A stretch of DNA of 64,000 nt. It comes from Sordaria brevicollis (Eukaryota > Ascomycota > Sordariomycetes > Sordariales > Sordariaceae). This document shows, one piece after another, positions 1 to 9,212 of the stretch. Below the pieces are notes generated by a model. That model was not told the origin of the DNA. It saw only the letters and a program-made list of their open reading frames with translations, and searched no databases. The stretch covers positions 1,331,001 to 1,395,000 of the forward strand of contig JAUTDP010000005.1 of assembly GCA_033439795.1 (NCBI GenBank), in the 5' to 3' direction. A program made the position numbers and the translations under genes. Numbering within the stretch: the stretch's first letter is position 1; every line of letters begins with the position of its first letter.

Positions 1-76
1 CGACCCCATTTTCTTCTTTAGCAACGCCAATTCGACGTGTTTCTCCTTCGCAAATATCCAGTACAAATAATTCACA

Positions 77-432
77 ATGGCGGACCAAGTGCAAGAGATC
101 CTCGACGTGCCCCGCGAGTTCCTCAAGGACGGCATCCAGTTCATCAACAAGTCCCAGAAGCGTATGCCAACTCCCAATCCACTCCAGCTTCAACTCGACC
201 TTGCGCTACCTTGCCTAACGTGGATGCTAACTGTGGTTCTCTGTTACAGCTGATCGCCGCGAGTTCATCAAGATCTCCCAGGCCGTTGGTGTCGGTTTCT
301 TGATCATGGGAGCTGTCGGCTACCTTGTCAAGCTCAGTACGCTGCCCTCTTTTCCCCTCTACTATTGACGTAAAATCTAACATGCTCGTAGTTCACATTC
401 CCCTCAACCAGGTCCTCGTTGGCGGCGCGTAA
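77..432 (+). CDS. sss1: Sec61 complex gamma subunit (SSS1 family), three exons
   Basis: Exons 77-161, 250-336 and 392-432 join to a 70-residue protein, the usual length for Sec61 gamma/SecE. It is the small tail-anchored subunit of the ER protein-conducting channel and clamps the Sec61 alpha halves. The N-terminal amphipathic part (residues 1-40) includes FLKDGIQFINKSQKPDRREF, the conserved Sec61 gamma signature. One membrane helix follows, from about AVGVGFLIMGAVGYLVKLIH, and the protein ends LNQVLVGGA. Both introns have normal GT-AG ends (GTATGC...CAG and GTACGC...TAG), the first with a TGCTAAC branch site. The start is the first ATG, in a CACAATGGC context. The identification is firm from length, signature and single helix. 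Confidence 0.95.
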
Positions 433-1518
433 AGCAATCTACCACTTTTCGACGAAGATAGAGCGAGAAAGCGGACGAAGTTTGTTTGCACCGAAGAGAA
501 CCGATAGGGACAAAGATACCCCATGAATGCTTTTTTTTCACGACACACACATGGACGGACGACGGCAGATCCAACCACTACAACTCGGGAGGTCTTGAAG
601 CCGGGCCAGGTCAAAATGACAAACGGCACCGGGCCGCTGACCGTGAATAATCGGGTATGGTAACAGGAGAGACGGAGGACGAAAAAAGATATCCTATTTG
701 CAGGTCGCTTATCACGGGGTCGACTGAACGCCTGCTTATAATTTCCAACGACGCCTGGGACGGGACGTCGAGAGGCAACTGTATAAATCATTTGATGGCG
801 AAATTGGCGGGGAGGGATCATACGCGGAGACAACAAGTTCTAATACTTATGGGAAATGAAAGGCGCTTTGTTTGAAGAACAACACAACTCTGGACCGAGT
901 TGTTTGCGTGAAGTATGCCAGGTTACGTGTGGCATTCAGACGGGGTGCTTAACAATGGTCCATGTAGGCACAAATCTGAACGCTAAGACGAAAGTGTTGT
1001 TCATATAGGGAGAATGATTCCTCCCAGAGCCATTCTTCCCCGTAAGTGCATCTCCAATCCTACCTGGGTGCCACGAGCACTCTTGGAGATCAGATAGTGG
1101 CCCGATATCAACGATTAAAGTAGGCAACCACGCAACCTTCAGATATCCATCTTGATCCGACCACATCTTTACCTCAGCCTCGGCTGTTCTGTTGACTCGA
1201 CCGGCATGCTACCTAGAACACCTTTTTGTGTTACCCATGTGGCTCCCAAAGCATCCTCCATGCATCCTCCAGCATTCGACCAATGAAACGATAAGCAGGC
1301 TCGAATTATCTATGATTTCTCTCCATCTTTCGACAGCTGGTACTGCTATATCGTGAGCAGAAGACAAGGAGGGCCTTGCTGGGTACGATCTGTTGTTGGA
1401 TACCAAATATTCAACCCGTCGATTCCTGCTTCTCTTCCGCATCTGTCAGGTGTCATTAGGCAGATCCAGTCGGGAGTTCAAGTTATTGCCGAGTGGGCAA
1501 GAACTGGTCGAATATTAT
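433..1518. other. Gene-free stretch after Sec61 gamma
   Basis: Presumed 3' UTR of the Sec61 gamma gene and intergenic DNA. Short open frames occur on both strands but show no protein-like composition. The last 130 bases stay open in the frame of the hypothetical gene that follows and may belong to it. Confidence 0.5.
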
Positions 1519-1833
1519 ATGGAATCCCACCAGCTTCGCCTCCTGGCATCTCTCTCAATCATCGTCAAGGGCGATTACTTCCGAGCCGAAGTTCCAAACT
1601 TTATTGCCTCGACCGTCGACCGGATGAGGATTGGTTGTATTCCATGCCATATCGAAAGCGTCCTCAATGATATCATCCCACTTCACGACCGAGTAGCGTC
1701 TGCCTGCGCTCCTGCTCATGACCAAACAGTTCAGGACGAAGGCGTGATGCTGGAACGGTGGCAGCGCTGGTTTTCCGACCAGCAGACCTCTCTGGACCCC
1801 TTGGCTGATCTCGCGGACGCACTCCTCGGTTAG
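1519..1833 (+). CDS. Hypothetical protein, probable 3' portion of a gene
   Basis: From the first in-frame ATG this reads 104 residues to a TAG, and the frame is open back to about 1393 without an ATG. The region beginning RLLASLSIIVKGDYFRAEVP looks like real protein, with amphipathic helices, Cys residues, and Trp and acidic residues near the end, and its third positions favour C and G. A 5' exon upstream is likely but no convincing one was found. No family was recognised. The gene converges on the 320-residue gene at 1937-2899, with about 100 bases between the stops. It could also be a decayed gene remnant. Confidence 0.3.
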   Translation: MESHQLRLLASLSIIVKGDYFRAEVPNFIASTVDRMRIGCIPCHIESVLNDIIPLHDRVASACAPAHDQTVQDEGVMLERWQRWFSDQQTSLDPLADLADALLG

Positions 1834-1936
1834 ATGTCCCTCTTGAAGGCGCCATAATGTCTTGATATGGAAGTGTCATTGTTAGCTATTCTTTGTCTTT
1901 GCTACTGGTGTTGCCATGGAAGGAGGAGGAAGCAGT

Positions 1937-2899
1937 TTAGCTTACCGTGCACGCCTTAATGATCTCGTCGATCTCCTTCTCGTCAAGTCCGACACTTGGG
2001 TCAGTCGGATACAACAAGCGGTTCGTCACCTCAAAAGATCTCACGTAGTTAGCGCAGGGGGTTCCTTGATTCTGCTGCACAGCCTCCGCCTGGCTCGGTG
2101 CCGTTGTTGCTGCTGGAGGACTCTTTCCCGCAGGACTTTTCTTTTTGATAACTGTCGGCAAGGCTTTCGCCATCTTATCGGTGTTCTTGCTGTCGAAAAA
2201 GTGGTTGTAAGTCCTCTTAATACCCAGACTCCCGGAACAAAAAGCCACCATCTTCCTCTTCCAAACCGTCCGCCGCGTCTTGTGCTGCTTCGCCTGCTCC
2301 TCATCCGGGTACCCGGTGAACTCGGGGTAGTAGGCCACCCAGTCGTTCACGTTCTGGGGGAGGGCTAGGAAATTCCACAATCTTTTGTCGTTCACGTCTG
2401 AGACTAGAGCGTATAGGTTTCCCCTCACGTTGCAGGCTCTGATGCAAACGAGGTGGGATGCCCATATGTTTTCCGAGGACAGTCGGTTGCTGTTGTCGTT
2501 GATAGTGGTCTTGGTGTTCTTCGGCGGCCTCGGTGCCTCGTCGATGTCGCTGTCGCTGTCGCTGTCCGGGGAATACAAGAGCTCGCCCACCACCACGAAG
2601 AGATCGCCTTTCTTGGTCTTGGCGATGTCGAGCTGCTCGGTTGTCAGCGGTGCTGGGTGACGTGAGGCGGATTTTTGCGCTGACTCTCGCAACTTCGACC
2701 AGTTCTCGGCTGCTTTGTTGCTCCAAGTCTGGACTCTCGTGTGCGGCGAAGCTCTGATGATCGCTTTTGGGATACGGTTGGGTAACAGATCGTGGTGCTC
2801 ATATAGATGGGAGGTGACGGCGATGTCTCTTGGTGGTGGGTTGGGGTTAATATCAATGTCTACACGTATGTCCATGGTGATGTCCGCCGTGATGTCCAT
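1937..2899 (-). CDS. Hypothetical protein, 320 residues, intronless
   Basis: One uninterrupted frame on the minus strand. The N-terminus is a run of short Met/Val-Asp-Ile units (MDITADITMDIRVDIDINP), possibly from a small in-frame duplication. A Trp-rich basic helix follows (about residues 55-80). Next come an acidic Ser-Asp tract with DSDSDSDID near residue 115, a central hydrophobic part containing LWNFLALPQNVNDWVAYYPE, a basic part, a Pro/Ala/Lys-rich linker, and a C-terminus ending DEIIKACTVS. There is no signal peptide or membrane segment. The order of a conserved-looking core between charged linkers suggests a nuclear or cytoplasmic protein, but no family was recognised. The first Met is used as start; a second Met lies at residue 9. 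Confidence 0.6.
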   Translation of the reverse strand: MDITADITMDIRVDIDINPNPPPRDIAVTSHLYEHHDLLPNRIPKAIIRASPHTRVQTWSNKAAENWSKLRESAQKSASRHPAPLTTEQLDIAKTKKGDLFVVVGELLYSPDSDSDSDIDEAPRPPKNTKTTINDNSNRLSSENIWASHLVCIRACNVRGNLYALVSDVNDKRLWNFLALPQNVNDWVAYYPEFTGYPDEEQAKQHKTRRTVWKRKMVAFCSGSLGIKRTYNHFFDSKNTDKMAKALPTVIKKKSPAGKSPPAATTAPSQAEAVQQNQGTPCANYVRSFEVTNRLLYPTDPSVGLDEKEIDEIIKACTVS

Positions 2900-3774
2900 T
2901 GTGACGTCAAAGTCAGAACGGCCTCGATGCCTAGTTGGGAAGAATCATAGGTGCTGAGTCTGCGTATCTGGTGGAGGCAGGACCGAGTCCGATGGGTGTA
3001 AGGAAGGAGCGGCGAAAGATGGCGGTTCGGGGGAAAGCGAAAGTTGGATACCTCAACAGTCGCCCCAAGGACGCAGCGAGATGGTGTAGGTCTCGACGGA
3101 GAACGGAGAAGGGAGGAACGAAGGCCTGTTTGCTTCTTTCATGATTGCGCGAGTCTTTTTTTCAAATCGGCCGCTTTATGCGAGGACCGCAACCATTTGT
3201 GAGCCCTAACTGGGAATGGGATGAAAGACGTCCATGATGTCGTTAGCCTGGAATTTTTATCACGATATTCCGTGGAACCGAAGGTGATATGACTGAATTC
3301 TAGCCCGGTCGGTAAGCTGTTTGATCTTTTATACCAGAGGACAGTTTCCAGGAGGTCGGCTCCAGAGTAGACATCCAGAGTCTGGGGAGGAGAGGTACCT
3401 TCCTGGCAGCAACAACAAATTGCATATGTACCTGTTGTTAGGTGCGTGGTTAGGTGCGTGCGAAATCAGACAAAAAGGAGAAGCCATCGTTCATCTCGAA
3501 CGACCTCCGAATTGTTGAGACTGAATGAACAAGAAATTAATGTGTTGCATGTTTTGGAAATCAACAGTGTCCATCATGAATTCCACTTAGATGTCGACGA
3601 TATTCTTGCTGAAATCCTTTCCGCATACCCGCTCCAACTTTCGACTTGAAGGGTTACATGTCTGTTGATTTCGTTCAGCCCAAGGAGATAACAAAAATGA
3701 AAAGGGCCAAGTCTATCCACGAAATACTTGAAGATACTTGGGCATATGAAGAAGCAAAAAAATGCAAAAGGAAT
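2900..3774. other. Intergenic region
   Basis: Upstream region of the minus-strand hypothetical gene and the 3' flank of the tRNA-Leu gene. No coding or RNA signal was recognised. Confidence 0.5.
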
Positions 3775-3898
3775 TGACTGAAGCGTGATTCGAACACGCG
3801 CCTCTTTCGAGACTAGAATGCACCTCACCTTGTGGTAAAGAAGAACTTGGTTCTTGAGTTCTTGAGTCTAGCGCCTTAGACCGCTCGGCCATCCAGCC
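3775..3898 (-). tRNA. tRNA-Leu(CAA) with a 42-nt intron
   Basis: Read on the minus strand, the 7-bp acceptor stem GGCTGGA pairs with TTCAGTC (two G-U pairs) next to discriminator A at 3775. The D arm contains GCCGAGCGGTCTAAGGC. The anticodon stem CTAGA/TCTAG closes a loop with anticodon CAA at 3862-3864. A class II variable arm (CTC-GAAA-GAG) and the T arm GCGTG-TTCGAAT-CACGC follow. A 42-nt intron (3819-3860) lies one base 3' of the anticodon, the standard eukaryotic position. The mature tRNA is 82 nt. CCA is not encoded. The long variable arm and anticodon identify leucine. Confidence 0.93.
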
Positions 3899-4629
3899 AT
3901 TGGAAGATTGTTGAAAATGTGTGCCAGATTAGTGCTTACGTAGACGACATCTACGCCAACCAGCACTACCCTTTCCTCCCGCTGCTACCTCTTCTCTCTC
4001 TTTTCCCATGGTCTTTTCATTGGAGCTGCTATGGCATGTTCTTGACAAGTTTGGCGTGATTCCATCTATCCTGTTGTTCGAACCTGGGCTCTTACCTGCC
4101 TCAAGTGTGCATCGACAACTGTGGTGATCGCATGTGCAAGTGCAACCCCTCAGTAGCTTCCTGCGGACCACTGCAGCAATGCGAAAGTGAAAGGCTCTTT
4201 CCCGATTCTTAAAAGGTGCTCAGAAGAAATATGATCTTGTTTTCGATCACCCCACATTTTCTGATACGAATTGGAAGGCACCGAGATCACTGCAGCCATG
4301 TGTGTGAATTAAGTTGTGAAATCCAAAAGAGTCTCTGCGTCCGAGGCAATGACGAGTTGCAGACTGGATTGAAACCAGGCACAACGAACAGGCCCGAGCC
4401 CCGGGCCCCAATCTTGGCTGGTAGCGTAGCGGCCGCATTGCGTCCCGCTTTCCCCCCCTGCTAGATCACAGCTTCCCAGAACCCACCACTGCAGGTCCCG
4501 TATCATCTCAACAACAAAACAAAACAACAGCTTTTAGACTTTTTTCTGTCGAGATTTTCTTTTGCTGATATTCTTTTCACTCCTTCCTCTCTTTCTCTTA
4601 ATCCTTAATATCTCAGTCAATCCGTCACA
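3899..4629. other. Intergenic region and 5' leader of the methyltransferase gene
   Basis: No gene was recognised. The last 120 bases are pyrimidine-rich (CTTTTTTCTG, CTCTCTTTCTC) up to the ATG in a GTCACAATGGC context, typical of a Neurospora-type promoter and leader. Confidence 0.5.
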
Positions 4630-5917
4630 ATGGCCGCCACCACAAATCAGCCAACACAAACCGGCCAGGAGGAGGTTACTGACCTCAGTAAGCAATATGA
4701 TACCCCAATGGGCCTTGCCCACTCGACAATGCAGGCCCTGAAGGATCGTATCAAGCTTCATTATGATCTTGCGAGCGACTATTATCTCAACCTATGGTGT
4801 GTTCTCAAACCTTTCACTCTGCAATTTCTTGACGGAGTTGGAGTGGCATGTAGCTTGTGAAAGGACAAACGGGCAGCCTTCACCAAACCCCTCAAACGGA
4901 ACTCAATAACACCAGGACTGAGTACCAAAGACTGACATCATGACAGGGGAGAGCATATTCACCATGGCTACTGGGCCACGGATGAGGCCAAGGCCAAGGA
5001 CACTAAGGAGGTTGCTCAGGTCAATCTGATCCGCCTTCTCCTTGAGATCTCCAAGCTTCCAGAGGGCGCTCGTGTTCTCGATACTGGTTGCGGCATTGGC
5101 GGCACCTCACGCTTCCTCGCCTCCGAGTTGGGATGTACCGTAACAGGCATCACCATCTCCACCAAGCAGGTTGAGATGGCCACCAGGTTGACCAAGACTG
5201 AGGCCGCCAAGCAGATCCAGGGCGATGACAAGACTGTCACTCCTGATGCGGATGGCTTCATTGCACTCGGAAAGGGCAAGGTTAGGTTCATTGAACTTGA
5301 CGCGGAGAAGATGGGCGAGTATTTCGCTTCGGATGCTGGCGCCTTCGACGCTGTCTGGATCAGCGAAGCCTTGAGCCACTTCCCCAACAAGGCTCTTTTC
5401 TTCCAGAACGCCTTCAAGGTCCTTAAGCAGGGCGGCAAGCTGGTTCTTGCCGACTGGTTCAAGGGCGAAGGACTCGACCAGACACAGTTTGATAATGACA
5501 TCAAGCCCATCGAAGGTGAGCTATTACGCGAGGGAGACCCCGTCATTTACTTCACAATAACTAACACCAAGTAATACAGACGGCATGCTGCTTCCGCCTC
5601 TTTGCACTCAGCCCGACTATGTCAAGTTCGCTACAGATGCTGGACTCAAGGTCTTCCACAAGCCCAAGGATATCAGCAAGGATGTCAGCAAGACATGGTC
5701 AGTGAAACTCTCCAAAACCCAATTTGGCACAAAACGTCCGTGATTCTAACAGTGTTATAGGGACATCTCGTGGTCGCTGGTACAGAACCCTTCTCTGTGG
5801 GCGTTTGCCTTTAGCCAGGGCAGAGACGGCATTGCCTTCCTGCAAGCCTTCCGTGCGATGAGGAGAGGCTATTCCAATGGCAGCTTCCGCTATGCCGTCA
5901 TGTCGTTCCAAAAGTAG
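4630..5917 (+). CDS. Class I SAM-dependent methyltransferase, gamma-tocopherol/sterol methyltransferase-like
   Basis: Exons 4630-4796, 4947-5515, 5580-5697 and 5761-5917 give 336 residues. Residues 40-65 read HYDLASDYYLNLWGEHIHHG, the start signature of the tocopherol C-methyltransferase/sterol C24-methyltransferase group. SAM motif I is VLDTGCGIGGTSRFLA (about residue 90). Further Rossmann-fold elements are GITISTKQVEMA, the acidic end of beta-4 in FDAVWISEALSHFP, and LKQGGKLVLADWF. The C-terminal half carries the substrate lid. The family methylates prenylated aromatics, sterols or related small lipids. The substrate here cannot be told, and this is probably not the ergosterol-pathway ERG6 itself, because the sterol-binding region is not obvious. 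There is no targeting signal. Splice sites are all GT-AG and each junction restores a conserved residue. Confidence 0.85.
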
Positions 5918-7036
5918 AATTGAACGACAAAAGCAAAAGAGTAAGAAAAGACCCAGTCGTTCGATTGATTTCTCGCCGTGTTGTGTTAGCTTGTGAACGG
6001 TATCTCTGTCTTTGCCATCTTAGCAGATGACTGGTGGCCGGCATGACTTTGTCGTGCGAATATCCCTCCGAGGACCTGGTCTGTCTCTTCCACGCCCACT
6101 AAAAGCCCTCACCAGATCATGTTGAGATGCCGTCAGTTGATTTCTTGAGGACAATCGAGAAACATATAAAAGGAATTGTAGTCATAAGTGAATGACGAAT
6201 AGCACCCTTGCCCCTAGTGTGACTAAAGAGACAAACCTACCCCACCTCAATTGACATGTCCCCGACCCCGACCCCGCCCCCGCCCCCGCCCCCGCCTGTT
6301 CGAACCTCTTCCTCCTCCGTTCCGGTGCCGGTCCGGTCCGACCCGAGAACAATCACGGCAGCATGATGTCCGCAACCCCGGATCACCATCACTCGGAGCT
6401 CGGCATCCTGGTCCCACCTTGGAACCGTGTTGAAGAAAGTTGTGACTCGGAAACCACCAAATGTCACCGTACGGACAGGTGATCCGAGATCGGTAGGATT
6501 TATACCTTGTTTGTTACCTCGGCTGTGTGGAGGTTGTGTTAGTCAAGGATATAAGAAGCGAACATTCCAAACATCTGGAATCACCGAGGAGACAGTACAG
6601 TCACAAAGTAGGATTCTCTTTGGTGAAAATAACTACCATCCATGAGTCAAGCAGCCGGACATAATGCACAGATCGTTGAATCTGGTAGGTACGTACGTGC
6701 GTCTTAACGCCGCGTACCACACGGAAGCAAACACAACGAAACACCCCTCATCCTGTGTGTCATAACCATGTACCGTGAAGAAAAAAGGAGGGGTCAAATC
6801 CGATGCCGACTTTCCTTTTTAGTACAAACCGCCCAATAGTATTGATTACCAATGACAACGAGATCGTCAATCAAGGCATTTCGTTTTATCAGTATCCGAT
6901 CCCGTTGCCTTCACGACTCTCATAAGGCAAGAATCATAAATGGGGTCGTTGTTCCCACTTTGTTAGACCTCCAACGACGTTCATCCAACTTCGATCAGCT
7001 GTGCTTCTCACTCCACCAGATCGCACATATTCCACG
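5918..7036. other. Intergenic region between methyltransferase and GGT genes
   Basis: Contains a C-rich hexamer repeat (listed separately) and the presumed GGT promoter. No coding exon was recognised. The GGT frame is open a short way upstream of its first ATG, but only from a GTG. Confidence 0.5.
6260..6296. repeat. C-rich hexamer tandem repeat (CCCCGA)2(CCCCGC)4
   Basis: Six perfect hexamers followed by one base. The minus strand has at least six runs of four or more G separated by one or two bases, a pattern able to form a G-quadruplex. It lies about 740 bases upstream of the GGT start. Confidence 0.85.
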
Positions 7037-9048
7037 ATGCCTCTTCCCACCTCATCCGTCTACCCACCTCCATCGGCCGAGTTTATGAAATGGCCTAGCC
7101 GAAGGAGTGTGGTTCACAGCACCAAGGGAATTGTGGCATGCACGCAACCGCTTGCTGCCAAGTGCGGTATCGATATCCTCAATGCTGGAGGAAATGCTGC
7201 TGTAAGATCTATTATCCCCCCTTTCATTATGGGCCACGAACTTCTCAATGCTAAAACGTATACAGGATGCCGCCGTGGCCGTTGGTACGCTTCAAAAATC
7301 AACCATCCATCGATGACGAAGTACACAATAACTGACCACTCCTCGAATTTCCAGCCGCCGGCATGAACATGACGGAACCTTGCTCAACCGGCATTGGCGG
7401 TGACATGTTCTGCCTCTACTACGATGCCTCGAATGGCAAGGTGTCGGCATTGAACGGCTCCGGACGGGCTGGCGGCAAGTGTACGCTCGAGACTGTCCGG
7501 AAGAGCCTGCAAGTTCCCGAGGGCACCGTGGGAAAGATCCCCATGAACAGCGTCCACGCCGTGACGGTGCCCGGTGCTGCCGCTGGCTGGGTCGATACTG
7601 TCGAGCGGTTTGGAAGTGGCAAGTTGACCATGGAGCAGATTCTCGCGCCAGCAATCGAGCTTGGTGAGAAGGGATTCCCAGTTTCGGAGATGACGGCTTA
7701 TTTCGTAAGTTTCTATTAAGACACATCAAGTTCTTTCTAAAGATGCTCTCTCTGACAATTTGAATGACAGTGGGGAAAGCAAGAAAAGGGCATCCGCGAT
7801 GCATCTCCCAACTTTGCCGAGATGCTCAAAGCGGACTCCTCCGCTCCCGACGGCGTCCGCGCCCCCAAGGCCGGCGAGATCATCAAGCTTCCCAACCTCG
7901 CCAAGACCTTCCGCACCCTTGCCACCGAAGGCAAGAAGGGCTTCTACAGCGGCCGCATCGCCGAGGAGCTCGTCAAAGTCGTCAACGACCTCGGCGGCCA
8001 CCTCGAGCTGGCCGATCTCCAACACCACCTCGAAACCGGCAGCGAGCCCGTCGAGCCCATCTCCTTGAAATTCCCCAACCCCCATGGCTCTTCCGAAACT
8101 CAGGGTGTCGAACTCTGGGAACATCCCCCCAACGGCCAAGGCATCGTGGCCCTAATGGCCCTGGGAATCCTCAAACACCTCATCGCCCACGGTACCATCC
8201 CCGCCTTCGGCCCATCCGAGCACAACACCGCCCCTTACCTACACGCCATCATCGAAGCCCTGCGCATCTCCTTCGCCGACGCCTCCTGGTTCATCACCGA
8301 CCCCAACGTTGGGTCCGGCGTGCCCACCTCCCAACTCATCTCCCCCGAGTACCTCGCCTCACGCGCCAAGCTATTCTCCTCCTCATCCGTCAACACCGAC
8401 ATCCTCCAACCAGGCGACCCCTACGCCTCCCCCGCTTTGACTTCCTCCGACACGGTCTACTTTGCCTGCTCCGACAGTCAGGGCAACGCCATCAGCTTCA
8501 TCAACTCCAACTACGGCGGGTTTGGCACCTGCATCATCCCCGCTGGATGCGGCTTCACTCTGCAGAACCGCGGCGCCAACTTTTCGCTGGATGCGAAACA
8601 TCCTAATGCTTTGGCTCCCAGAAAGAGGCCGTATCATACTATTATCCCTGGTCTGGTCACGAATTTGGCGGATAGTAGCTTGCACTCGGTCTTTGGTGTG
8701 ATGGGCGGGTTTATGCAGCCGCAGGGGCATGTGCAGACGCTGCTGGGGCAGGTGTTGTGCGGGCTGAACCCGCAGCAGGCGCTGGATGCGCCGAGGGTGT
8801 GTATCGGTGCGGGCATGCCGGATGAGGGGGATGTGTATGACGCGACGGTGTATGTGGAGGAGGGCATGCCGGAGAGCACGGTGGAGGGGCTGAGGAAGTT
8901 GGGACATAAGGTCGAGGTGGTTAAAGGTATGGGAAGGGCCCTGTTTGGAAGAGGACAGATTATTCGGTGGACGAAGGACGTGGATGGCACGGGGGTGTGG
9001 TCGGCTGGAAGCGATATGAGGGGTGATGGTGCTGCTTATCCGGCCTAG
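7037..9048 (+). CDS. Gamma-glutamyltranspeptidase-family protein (YwrD-like)
   Basis: Exons 7037-7201, 7266-7284, 7355-7704 and 7771-9048 give 603 residues. Members are Ntn-hydrolase proenzymes (MEROPS T3) that self-cleave before a Thr. Visible motifs are ILNAGGNAADAAVAVAAG across the first two junctions, GIGGDMFCLYYDA, and PNGQGIVALMALGIL. The likely nucleophile is Thr406 in SSDTVYFACSD. NSNYGGFGT and LQNRGANFSLD follow, then PRKRPYHTIIPG. These C-terminal signatures match the bacterial YwrD/oxamate-amidohydrolase-like branch rather than classical secreted GGT, so the substrate may be a gamma-glutamyl compound or an unrelated amide. There is no signal peptide, so it is probably cytosolic. 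Exon 2 is only 19 nt but encodes conserved residues. The gene converges with CENP-I, with about 160 bases between the stops. Confidence 0.9.
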
Positions 9049-9212
9049 ATGAGTGATGGCAATGGTGAGAGTTTGTTTAGGTTTGGGCTAGCATGGATTT
9101 TAGGGCGAGATGGACATACGAAAAGATTTGGATATCCTCAACGAAAAGCAAACCGACCACCATGCAGACCCCTTTCTTCCTTCTCCATCGACCAAACTAA
9201 CAACAACCAAAC

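Noticed and set aside
4070..4110. TTCGAA-containing tRNA T-arm look-alike
   Set aside because: Flanking bases do not pair as a T arm and no acceptor or anticodon stem can be built.
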